DNA of 61,035 nt from a virus: positions 1 to 61,035 of IMG/VR virus record IMGVR_UViG_3300017729_000002, one strand, 5' to 3'. Both the position numbers and the translations under genes were made by a program. Shown here piece after piece: positions 6,821 to 19,300 of the stretch. The notes under the pieces are model-generated. The model did not search any database. It saw only the letters and a list, made by a program, of their open reading frames with translations, and was not told where the DNA came from. The first letter of the stretch is position 1. The number at the start of each line of letters is the position of its first letter.

Positions 6821-7291
6821 ATGAACAAAGGAACAATACAAACTATAGCTCAGGCTATTGATAACTCATCTATTGATATCTTCCCTGAGGATGTCACAGT
6901 AGTTGACAATGATGACGTGGAACTAACTATCCAGTATGATAAGAAAGATCCTACTAAGCTGGTGATTAATGAATGGCACAGTCAATGGTATTCAGACGAT
7001 CGCAGTCGAAGGGAAGAGGAAGATCGAGTTGATGATAGTAAATCAATCTATCATTCTCTTGATGGCATCTTGTGTAAAACCTTTGAGCAAGTTACTGAAT
7101 GGGCTGAGCAAGGAAAAAAGTGGGAAGACTTGCAAAGCATGCACACACAAATACTACATACAGTAGAGAAACATTATCAGAAAGCAACGGAGAGGTTCTT
7201 TGTTTATTGTGAGCGATGTGGTAACGACAGTCAATGCCTAGACAACTCACTATGCGACTATTGCCGCTATGTAGCGGAGAAGGACGTTTAA
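6821..7291 (+). CDS. Hypothetical protein with C-terminal cysteine cluster
   Basis: 156 residues, acidic N-terminal two thirds, then CERCGNDSQCLDNSLCDYC near residues 129-147, which could bind one zinc ion. It is the last gene of the left plus-strand block and converges on the 4,390-residue gene. A strong bidirectional hairpin lies between them. Function unknown. Confidence 0.55.
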   Translation: MNKGTIQTIAQAIDNSSIDIFPEDVTVVDNDDVELTIQYDKKDPTKLVINEWHSQWYSDDRSRREEEDRVDDSKSIYHSLDGILCKTFEQVTEWAEQGKKWEDLQSMHTQILHTVEKHYQKATERFFVYCERCGNDSQCLDNSLCDYCRYVAEKDV

Positions 7292-7345
7292 TGCCCTGAG
7301 AATCGCACACAGCACTGATCCCTACACCCTGCACCGTGCTACGTC

Positions 7346-7381
7346 AGCCCTGAACCCCTTTAAATACAGGGATTCAGGGCT
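7346..7381. terminator. Bidirectional terminator between converging operons
   Basis: AGCCCTGAA (7346-7354) pairs with TTCAGGGCT (7373-7381), with an inner CCC/GGG pairing. T-rich sequence follows on the plus strand (TTTCTTG). It separates the plus-strand early operon (ending 7291) from the stop of the minus-strand giant gene (7393). Confidence 0.75.
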
Positions 7382-7392
7382 TTCTTGTGCTC

Positions 7393-10300
7393 TTACTGAG
7401 TCTTCTTTCTTTTGATTACTGAACCCTCGGACAGGAGGTACTTCTTGGGATTAGCATTAATCCATTTGTAAGCTTCCTTAATCCTAGCAAGTTTCATCTG
7501 CTTCTCTTCTTCCGTCTTGGCAGTAGCGATCATCCTCTGAGTAAAGTCAGGTGTCAGGTTGATGCCATCCATGACCCCGTTCATCAGGTTCTTAGTTCTA
7601 CGTTTTGATAACACCTCACTAGCCGTCTGGTAAATGTGCTTGTCAGACATCCCATACTTAGAAGCACCTCGCATCATTCTGATCGCGTGGTTAGACACAG
7701 CCTGTCTGTCCTCATACTCTTCCTCAAATATCTCAACAATGCTTTGTTCAGATATAGGCTTGAGGGATCGGAGTATGTTCTTTCGGGATTTAATATTAGC
7801 AAACTCTCGACGGCTCTCATATAGGTAGTTCGTAAGCTGACGCTCAGGATCAATGGTGTGCACCTTGAACGGTCTGACCGCGCCATATAATATATTCTGA
7901 ACAGAGTTCTCTGGGTCAGTATATACCTCGTCACTCGTAGCCGTCTGATATGCTTTGATCGCACGCTTCAAAATGTCAGGGCTATACGCCTCGTTAAACA
8001 AGAATGTCAATCTCTTGATAGCCGCCTCCCCTGTCGTGTCCGAAACATTCTCGACGATAGGTTTGTTGTTCGTCGGGTCCCTGTTCTCTATGACTGCAGT
8101 CAATGCACCCGCCGCGATCTGTTCATCTAGATACTGATCAACAAACAGACCATTGACTAAGGCCGCGCCCGCTTCACCAAACTCACCTCTGCCCATCTTC
8201 TCAAACGCCCTAACTACAGGGTCTGCGAGTAGAGCATATGGGTTGATGAATGTCAGGTCAATAGTCTTATACTTGTCACCACCTCCGAAGAACTTACTCC
8301 ACTTAGGTGGGATAGATAAGAATGAGTTGCCCCTTAGGTATTCGGGAGCAGTCTCACGTTGGAAGTCCTGCATGTCATCATCCTCGGTACCAGCTATACC
8401 TGCAAGTATAGAAGCCACTAGGCCCATGCTACCAACACCGACCGCGAGCATACCAACCATACGCTTCAACCCGCGAGCCTTGATAACACTACTATCACTC
8501 CTCATCTCCTGATTTGCGAGCTTGAATGTGTTGAACACCACCCTCGGAACCTCAGCCTTGAATCGGATAAAGGGTGCTACTAAAGCACCGATGCCATGTC
8601 TCGCTATGTCTTTAACAATAGGAGGAGCTTGGCTAGATGACTGTGCTGTCATCAAAACTTTATCCCGTGCCATTTGTTTGAGGTCCGAGTCAGAGTAGTC
8701 AGCGAATGAGCCACCTTCCTTCTCGGCCTTAGCCTTAGCTTTACGTAATACTTTAAGCTCGTTCTCGTAGTAGGCTATCTTATAGAAGCCGTCCACTGCA
8801 CCAGCCATCCGAGTGGCTACTTTATAAACCTTACCAAACGTAGCCTCCGTACCCTTAGCCGCAGCCTGAATTAATTTATTCTGCTCACTGATAACATCAG
8901 ACAAGTTACGGGTACCATCCAACATGTCCTTCATCAGCGTGGATCTTAGCTCATTATCAATAACACCCAGTGCGGACAGCTCCGTTAAGTAGGCGTCCAT
9001 CCTGTTCGGATCTTTGAGTTCGTCCCATACATACTTGGTCTTAGCAATCATGGATGCCCCGTTAACAAACCCTTGGGATGGCCCGAAGAACACGATGTTT
9101 GATAACATGTTTCGGATATAGAAACCTATCGAGCCTAATGTCTTAGTAGCCATAGACAAACCAGATGCCTGTCTTAGTGTGGATGTCATGAACCCAACTA
9201 CTTTTTCTGAATCGGTGTCGGTCTCGGTATTGATGTCAGACTTGAACAGTTCGACTAGCCCCTCGCGCACATGCTTTGGTGCATACATCCCACGGAGTGG
9301 GTTGTTAGCGGATGTCTTCTTGGGTGTGACCGCGTCCCAGTCTTCGTAGGCTTCGGGGTCTTTCTTCCGAGCGGCCTTCAGTTGCTTAGCCGTCATTAGG
9401 AATCCTTCTTTCTGACCCATCTTCTGGATGTTTGAGAACATAGCCTGATTCGCCGCCATGGTAGACACGGTTAGGAAGGTACGCACTAGGTTGTCTACTG
9501 TAGCTTCAGTACCAACCTCACCAAGCAACGCCCGTAGTCGGGGGTCTAGGTCTTTCTTCTCTTTGAGATTATCTTCAAGGATCTTAGCATCATCATTACT
9601 GACAACGTCATTCTTACCTGCTCTCTTATACTGGGCTAAGAACTTATCCACTTCGAGCTGACCCATGGTCTTCAGACTATCGGGGCTCTGCTCTTGGAAC
9701 TCTGCCTCTACAATTAGATCAGCTTCCTGAGGGTTGAATACCAGACCAGCGTTCTTAGCTTGCTCACGCAACTCGTCTCTTCTCTTTAACTTGAGATCCT
9801 CAATGAAATACTTACCAGCCTCTTCCCTTATGCCCGCATACTCAGGTGAATTACTAGCGTGCTCATGGAATCCAGTCTCAGTAAACATACGATACTGAGT
9901 GGTCAGGTAGATACCTTTCTGCACATCGAAGTGTGCTTTCATACCCTCGTCCATACCATAGAGATCCTTCATCTTCTCTTGGATAGGTTCGATCAACTCA
10001 GACCTAATATCCCGTATGGTCTGTGCCAACTCAGGAGATACCTCCTCAAGTTCAGCCAGAGCCTGAGTTTGCTCAGCTATAATTTGCTTGGCGATAACTT
10101 GTTTCTCAGCTAATAGCTTACCAAACTTATTATCAGCCGCTATCTGCTCGTCTAGTTTCCTCTCCTTTGTAGACTCATAAGTTGTCTGGGCAATGGTGTC
10201 TAGCTCTGCTTGATACTCGTCCTCGATCTCTTTGCGTCGTTCACGTGGGACAATCGCACTACGACCAATGGCCTTGTTGAGACGAGCAGTGTCCGAGCTA

Positions 10301-13300
10301 TCTAGCTGGTCACCATATGCTTCCTTCATGAGGCGATCAAACTTAGTCTTGAAACTGTTCGCTGTTTTCTCAGCCGCGTTCCTAAAGAACTGACGATTCT
10401 GAATCATACGCTCTATCCTAGGATCTAGGGCGCCCTTTAAGATTCTGCCAATTAAACTAGTCGGGGCATCATACCCACCTGTGGCATAGAACGGTAGCTC
10501 CAGCTGGTCAATGAACCCTGAGTAGTCCATCTTGTCTGGGGTAAATCCTTCGGACGGAGCGATAGCTGACTGTAATCCCAAGCTCCTACGGAACCTGACA
10601 TCCTCAGCTGTTTGCCCATATATCTTGTTACGGTAGCGGTTAATGATACCTTGGTCACTTGGCGATGTTATCTCCCAAGTCTCATTCCAATTATCATCTT
10701 GGATGATGTTGGCAAAAGCCTCGGTAGCACTATCAAAACCAAGATATTCCTGCCGCTTTAGTGCATTGCGAACTGACTGTGGCATCCTTTCCAAGTCCCC
10801 CCGCACTGCACCAGACATCAGAGCCTCCCCCATGAACTGCTCATCGTATTGATTAGGATTTCCAATAGCGGATTGGAGTCCACTTGTTCTAGGTGCGTCT
10901 TCAGTCTCCATGACCCATTCGGGGAGGAGGCCAATCTTCTGATCTGCAAAGATAGTTTCTTCACCCGTGGCCGTTTGATTAAACTCACCATAAGGACCAT
11001 AGTTCACCCAGCTGTTTTGTGCTCTGGTTTCTGTAGTTAGTGCTCTTCTCGCCGCCTTGGAATACATTGTAGAATGAGACCTCCATGCATTCTCTTCACC
11101 ACGTGCTCTAAATCCTACACCATTTCGGATGTGCCCGAAGTAATCATGTACTGCTCTAAATATATCATTTGCTAGTACTTCTCTGCCACCCCATGTATAT
11201 GGACTAACTTCTAGGAGTGGGTTATCTGAAGGGTCAAATCCACTATCAGAACCAAACCCGTCTTTAGTTCCAAAAACATACATGTGGTTGTTCTCAACCA
11301 CATCTAGTATTGCATTTCGAGGGTTCTTATATGGGTCTTTACCCGAGGGTGCAAACTCTAACTTAACTCCCGCCTCAATCATTGCATCATACTGAGCATA
11401 CGTCTCAGCGATTAATGCTTGATATGCCTCGGCTACTTCAGGGTCCGATGGGTTGTGTTGTAGTTTATCAAATGCTCTTGCAATCCTCGCCGCCCTCTTT
11501 TCATTGACTGGGGCATAGTATGATATAGGAGTTTCCCCAATACCTGTCTGTTGCTGGTATTTTTCAGCAACATCTTGCGCGGGTTTGTACCCAGTAAATA
11601 TGGTAGGAGTCCCATCGACCCTTACTGTGACTGGGAGCCCTTTGAGGTGACCCCCCGCGTCCCCGCCGTACGAATCTTTTGCACCTCCAACCACGAGATC
11701 TTCTCTTCGTTGTCTTGGGAGAGGGGCTCCGATTGCTGATTGAAGACTTCGTCCATCAGTATATCTGCGGGCGTCCTCTCTAGTTCCTTCGCGCTCACCC
11801 TCGACGCGTTCAGAAACCTCTCCGCGTCCTCTGGATTCGATGTAAGACTGGACACCTGTTCCGAGCTTAGCTTGTTTGTATTCTTTTTCATGTGTTCTTA
11901 ATGTTTGTTTTTGTGAAGTTGATAATACCTCGAGATCTAGGGTCTGGTCAAATAAATATAATCTTTCTTTTTGTAAGAACTTAATGATTGCCCGACCCTC
12001 AACAAATGTACGAGGTGGCCTATCCTTCGGATAAAAAACATCAGCCGCGTCATCAAAGCTAGACTTGAACGCTCCTGTTTCACCAGTCCACCCATTCTCA
12101 TCCCATGTTTGTTTCTCACCAAACCACACCACCGCCTGAAGATCGTCGGGAGACATGTTTAGTTTCTGGGCTGCTTCTCGGAACACTATCTGACCTAACG
12201 CGAAGTCTTGGTTTTTAACTCCCGTCTCTGCTTTGGGGATAATTCTCCACCTCTTTGTATTACCCGCGTATAAAATTCGGCGTAGAGTCCGTGCCGCCCA
12301 CACATCAATGGTGGCTTCAAGAGACTCCCCACGTAAGTTCATTGCAAATTGTGGTGTCTTAGGTGCTTTTGTATTTTCCCGCCACACTCCAGCAAGCACC
12401 CGCAGAGATGGCATACTATTTTGGCCAAACTTCTTTGTTGCATCATACGACTGGGTCAAGGTCATCCCTGACCGATCCACCCATCGCTCTACAATATCCT
12501 GTGCTTTGACAGTCTTGGCTTGTTTTGCGGTAATCACCTGACGCTTGACGGCTTCGGACACGAGGGTTCCCGCATTGATAATATCATACAGTTCTAGGTA
12601 CTGCTTTATGTTTGAGTCAAACTCACCTGATTTATACCTCTGATAAATTTCAGCGGCATATATAAAGTTTTGTTCGACCCCTGTGTTAGCAGACGTAGCT
12701 CCGAGTAAGTTAGTAAATATTACAAGATCTTCTTCTGTGAATATCTCTTTTAATCTGGATTGCATCCGAGTGTACCACCCCAGTCCCGCCGCTACATCGG
12801 GACGTTCCATCATTTTATTAGTCTCCTCAACGAGACGTTCAACCGCAGCATCGACAGCACCACTATCAATTAGTTTTTGAATGTCTTTACGCCCCCTTGG
12901 ACCGACTTCGTAGTGGAGGGAGTCATAGTCTAAAGGTTGTGAATAAGGCTGGTCTTTTTTAGGGGCGGTCTTAAAGAAGGGAGCGCCTATTAAGTTATAT
13001 TGTTGATTCTTAGGCTCTCCTTTGGCGTTAAGAGGAGTTACAGTAATCTCTTCTCCATACTCACTTGGCTTAGCATACCCATAGTTCTTAGCTATACCAG
13101 CTTGTAACCCGTCGGATCGAGTAAGGAACTCTTCTGGATCAGTAGTCAAACCTTCCTCAAGTTTGTCCGCGAGGACAGCCAAGCCTTGGTCTGGTCGTGT
13201 TGGGTCAAATGCAATAGATGATTCCTGAGTCCTGTATCCTGCTTTGATGGAACGTAGTTCGTGGATCAGGCTATTGACTGCCGAGTCCATGAATCGGTTA

Positions 13301-16300
13301 CCCTCACCGTTGTTAAGCTCCTTCTGGAACTTACGCATTTCAGCCATTCGTCGGAAGTATCCACTAACATAGCGGAACATGATCTTCATTAGCGATGGGT
13401 TGGTGCGGTAGAACGCCCAGTCTTGTTCTGTTGTAAAGCCACTAGTCAGAACTTCCATACGCATACGTAGGTGCTCTTCGGTTAGCCTAGCCTTCAGGTC
13501 CAGTAAGTCAGCCTGACCTTGTTCATCGAGATCGGTCGCACGAATCAGGGCAAGGGCTTCAGCGGCTTGCTCAGGTCGGTCAGCATAGTATGACTCAACG
13601 ATCTCTTCATACATGTAGTCAGGCAGGGTGTCAGCTAACTCGTCTATCTCCTCTTGTGTAAGTGTGTTAAAGGAAGCAACGTGACTTAGCTCATGTGACA
13701 TGACCTTTGCTACGATTAGTTTCGATGATGCTAATCCGAGGTCCTGAGTGAGGTTCATAATGAACGCGGGGTTGACTACAACCACACCGTCGCGGAACTC
13801 AGCCGCAGCATTGATGGTCCGATCAATTTCCAGCGGCACCTCTGGGGGGACTAACTCCCTAGCCACGCGGAGGAGAGCCTCTGCTTTTTGTTGAGCCTCA
13901 CTAATCTGAGCTCGGTTGGTTACGCCCTCCGTGTCAGTATCAACTTCCGTGAGTTCTGACACCAGCTCGTTTAAGTCTTCTGCCGCTTTTTGTGCTATTA
14001 GTTCATCCTCAGTAAGCTCTACGTCTTGCTGTGCCTCAGCCAATGATGGATCAGAGTATACAGCGGGTACACCAGTAGCTTTAAATGCGTCCGAAGTCGC
14101 CTTCATGTTTGCAGTAACCTCTGCGACTACTCGCTTGGCACGGGTCTTAGACCTAGGATCACTCACTGATACTGTTGACTGAGCTAAGTCAATCACGTCC
14201 GTCAGCGCATCAGCATACTTAGATGCCTCCTCAGTTGTCACGCCTTTACCGAAGAACTTAAATATAGAATCCATGATCTTACGGAAGAAACCACGACCAC
14301 CTTTATCAGCACCTAAACCTTTAATCTCTGCTTGGAGTTCTGGGCTTAGCATTATACCAGCCACAAACTCGTCCATGTTAACTAAGGAGTCCATCAGAGC
14401 GCTGTTGGATCGGTAACCAGCGGTACTAGCCGCCTCAGATATCTCTTGTCTTAGTGCATCGAGCCGCGTAACCGCATCCAGTTGGGCTGGGGTCAGTGTA
14501 GAACGTGGCTGGCTAAGGACTTTGGTCAGGGTAGCGTGTACATATTCCTCTAGGAGTACGTTGGATAGTCCGCGACCGTTGTGCCCATCTAAGTTCAGGA
14601 CGACTTCTAGACTTCCATCTGTCATGGTAGTCTGCATCCCAGCGAATGGCAGGTTCGCGCTAATGATTGTGAACTTCACATCACGTACCAATTCCACGTT
14701 CTCTAGGATCAGATTTGCAACTAACTTATGTGCAGTTGTCCCTGTCTCAGCAATCTTTTGAAGTGCACTTACGACACTATTTGAATCCCCAGACACCAAG
14801 CCTAGTCTTTCAGCTTCAGCTTGGTTAGCGGCCCTAGCAATCTTACGTTGTGACTCAGCAATGCGGGATCGGGACTGGTTCTTTTTGACGACGTTCCTTG
14901 CGTTGGTGTTGTGGTCTTTGTTCTGCCGTGGCGTGCCTGTACGTACGACATTGAACCCTTCAGTAATTACCCTGTATAGGTCAGGGTTGCTGGACTCGAG
15001 ACTTCCTAAAATTGTCTGTAGATTTTTACTACCTACGTTTTGATCAAGAGCTCGTTGGGTCGTCTCAGCGATCTCCTTGGTCTCCATCCTCGATATTACA
15101 TTAGCGGCATCTTGGGAACCTCCCGCTAATTCTGTAGCCAGATCTACGAGTATGGCTCTAGCTTCATCACTCTCATATAAAGATTCAGCTACGTCGCTAT
15201 CTTGATCAATAGCATTATTAGCCTCATCACGGCTTACGGGATCTGTGCTAACAGCTGGTATGGATGTGTCCGTATCCTCGTTAAACTGCGATCTCTCCGC
15301 ATTGTTCTGCGTGTCTCTAACCCTCTTAGCTTTCTGCTGCTTCCTGAAGTTATCGCTAGATAGCTGAGCAATGAAACTCATAGGAGGCATCGTATTCTCC
15401 TTTAACAAGGGGTGGTTAACTATTTCTTGTAAAACAAAGTTGGTAGTTCTTTTTGGGAAGCTACTACCAGCAGTCATAGATGACACTTGTTTCAGTTGTT
15501 CGTTTAACTTAGCACCCGTGAGCTCCCTATACCTAGTCTGCTCTACGAAAGCTTGAATTAACCTGCTTCGGTTAGTTGCAGTGTCTTGCCTCAGTTGTAA
15601 ATTCCCTGTTGGCTTTCCCTCTTGGTCTACCTCAATCGTCCCGTCCTTATTTAATTTAGCAGTTAATAGTTTACCGACAGGACCGTCGAGAATGTTCTTT
15701 CTAGCAACGTATGCATTAGCGACTAGCATAGTCTCAACTACAAAACGCTGTGATGCAGCATCAAAGAAATCACCTTCGAGCGGGGCTACACCTTTACGGT
15801 TCATTAGGTTCTTCAACGTACCACGAGAAGAACTTTTTTCAGGATCCGAACTCATCGCGTTACTGATGAACGTAGTTACGTTGTTGATGAAATCCCCAAC
15901 CGTAAATACTTCACCATCTTGTACTTTGGATTTTGTTCCATCAGCTTGAGGAGCTTCGTCTATTTCTAATGGGGTTCCATAAAACGACTGATCAAATAAG
16001 CCAGCCCCCGCTGACTTCTTTAGTAGTATGTTGTAGTTGGCTTGTGTGGACGTTACTTTATCTGGATCTGATCCATCCTGAAGCATACCCTCGTTCTCAT
16101 TATTTACAGACAGCACACTAAGGACTCGCCTTGTGTCTGGGTCTGCGATGATAGAAGGGTTTAGTTCCACGCCCTTAGGGACGATTACAGTCTTACCTGC
16201 TTTGAGGTATTCCGCTGTAAGTACAGGGTCATTGTCAAACACGCCACGACCACTAGAGTCTAGGAATCCTTTGACAGGAGCTCCCTTTGAGCTAGACATC

Positions 16301-19300
16301 TTTTTGGTGTGCGGGTTGTAATGCACCTGCTTACGACCCTCAAATACTTTACCACCCTCTGGCTCAGTGAGTGGTGTGATGGGCCACGTGTCATAAATCT
16401 GACGAGCCACCTCAGTAGATACTCTGGGGTAGTAACCTTTAGGTTTCTTGGAATACTCGAAGCCTGACTTTGTTTTGGCAGTTACGCGTGACGGGAAGCC
16501 AGAGGCCACTAGTGTGTCAAATGATACTTGGTCTTCCTCAGTATTGAGAAACTCGAGTATCTCTGTTACTGGAGCTTCAGCAGTACCTGCTTCCATGGGG
16601 ATGTCAATGTCCTCCTCGGACTCAACGACACGACCCTCCTTGTCTAGATTGATCAGCATCTGTTCATTGACCTCTTCTAAGTCTACCCCCTGTTCAGCCG
16701 CTTCTTCAATCTCTTCGGGGGTGACTGGAGCCAGCGCATCAATATCAGCTCCACGGACATTAGTTTCGTCCCCTAGGTTCAGCTCTTGTTGAACTGCTTG
16801 TGACTCCTCTTCGGTAAGGTTGTCTAGTATGGGAGCCGATTTTACGATTACCTTTTCTTCAACCTGTTGCCGCTCAAATAACTGTAGCTGAACTTCTTCA
16901 AGCGTTCTTTCAACCGACTCTGGGTCTACATTACTGTCCAAATTTTCTAGGGTTGCTCCCACTAGCTCAGACATAATTGGCATCCCGACCCAGTCACTAG
17001 TCGCAGGATCTCTGACACCGATAACATAGTTCTCTAAGTCCAGCATGTAGTCTGCATCGGGACCCTTCAGGAGGTTCTCCTCAGCCTCTTCAGGTGTTAA
17101 GCGTCCCGCAAGAGCACCTTCGCCCTCTTGGTTGAGCCAGTCTGCCATGCGCTGACGTGTACCCACTTCATCTAATGTTACGTCATTAGACTCAGGGAAA
17201 CCTACAATGTTTCCATCCTCATCTTTTGTTAGTGTTCCATCCACAACAGCCTCGGCTATTTGTAATGAGCGAAACAACCCCGATGTCTCCGCAGGATCGA
17301 CCTCTTCAAACAATTTGTATTGATCATCTGTCATCTCCTCTTCGACGAGATAATCATAACGCGCTTGTTGCTCCTCATTTAATTGAGCTGAGTCAGACCC
17401 TTCGGGCGTAAACCATGAGTTCAGGGGGAGCGTAGTCAGTTTATCTGTATCGTGTGATAACTTCTGACTTTGAGATCTAGGATCTTGTGGCGCGGGGGTA
17501 GTAGTGTCAGCTTGAGGGGCATCAGGATCTAGCTTAAGGGTATCCTCGATCTCTTTCACCCTTTGAAGTTGATCTGGTTTGAAGAAAGTTTGCTCTCGTG
17601 CCAACTCTTTAATACCGTTCAGTTCCTCTCGAAGTTCATCTTCTCGAGCTTTTTGTGCAGCTGGACCCGCTAAAGGTTTTGGAACAAATGGGGCTGGTTC
17701 GCTAGGTGCCCCCTCCTCTGCCGACGCTGCTGCTTCAGTAACCTCAGGTGTAGCACTAGGATCTAACTCTTGTGTCAGCTTAGCCCTAGCCTCATCAGCT
17801 CTTTTACCTCGAGCAGGACCTGTCAATATATCACGGACCACTTGTCCAGTAATTGGTGCGGCCGCTGTATCTAGTTCTGCGACGACATTGTCTACAAAAT
17901 CGAGCTCTAACTTCGCTTGATCTCTACGTGACTGTTCACGTAAACCAGATCTACTTGCTAACTTTTGGTATGCCCCCATACCACTACCAATGATGCCCCC
18001 AGTCAGACCTGCTCGGTAAGCTGATTCTAATCGAGCCATTCCATCAGTGCTCTGGTCAGTGTAGTAGTCAGTGATGTAAGAGTTAACGAACTCATCTAAA
18101 CCCTCCTCAAGGGCTTCCGAAGTAAACCCATCAAATGCTTCGCTGACAATATTCTTCTGACCCGCAAACTTCCCAGCGTTCTTAGCCATGTCTTTGTGGA
18201 TTTTGCCCACAGCATTCGCGAAGATCTTCACTGAGTCTTCCGACCCAAGTTTGACCCTAGACCCTATGTTGCCTAGCCGCTCCACGACACCTAACGCTTC
18301 CCGCTTGGTCATTCCTTTAATGAATGCATCCTCGATACCACCCTTACCAATGGATCTGAAGGCCTTCATAATACCAATGGTGGAGAATCCAGATACTATC
18401 CCAGATCCGAAAGCCCTATCATGCTTCTCTTCGTGAGACATGTCAGGATTCATCTGTGTGAGTGTGTCATATGTCGCAGCATAGTTAGCACCCGCAGACC
18501 TAGTAAATGCGGGGGTATTGATTGCGGCGTCTTGCGTCCACTTATTGGAAGCTATCTTAGCAAACGAATCAATAGCTCCCATGGCACCTTTCTTGATCTC
18601 ATCCGTAGCTGGCTCTAGGATGTAACCATCCTTAACTAATCTCTTCAACGCTACCTCCGAGGACTCCTCTACTCCATCCACAACCAAACGCTTAAAGGGT
18701 GAGTTCAAGGTCATACTCTTAACAATACCTTTAGTCAAAGACTTAGTGGTCAGTTTGGCTCCCTGTTTAGCTGCGATCAGCATTGCACCACCAGCGCCAG
18801 TAGTTGCAGTTAGTGCAGCGGTCGCTGCCATGTCAGCAAAGACAGGTCCAATAGTCTCCGCCACATCTTGCCCTATACCAAATTCAACACCAAACAATCT
18901 TGCTCGCTCACGGCGTTGGGCATTGCGTTGGTTAGCTTCGATAAGTTGTTCTCTGGCCCACTCATTACCAGCCATTGCCATTGGTGCTGTCACCATCGAA
19001 ACAAATCCCTGTCCCCAAGCAGCTCCTACACCCTTAGCGCGTGCTTCAAATTGACTGTAGTTGTCTGGATCAGAGAGAAAATTCTCCAATATAACGTGGT
19101 CCTTAGTGCCAGCGGCCCTACCTTCTTGCAATGTACCTAACCATTCCTCAGCATCAGCGCCTTTGCTAAGCAGCTCATTGGCTGAGTCAAAGTTTTGAGC
19201 AGACATCGCCTCACGGTTGGCTCTAAGCTGAGCCTTATCCGCTTCAGTAAGATCAGTGTTTGCATTAATAGCCTCTTCAAACTTAGCGACGTTGGAGACA

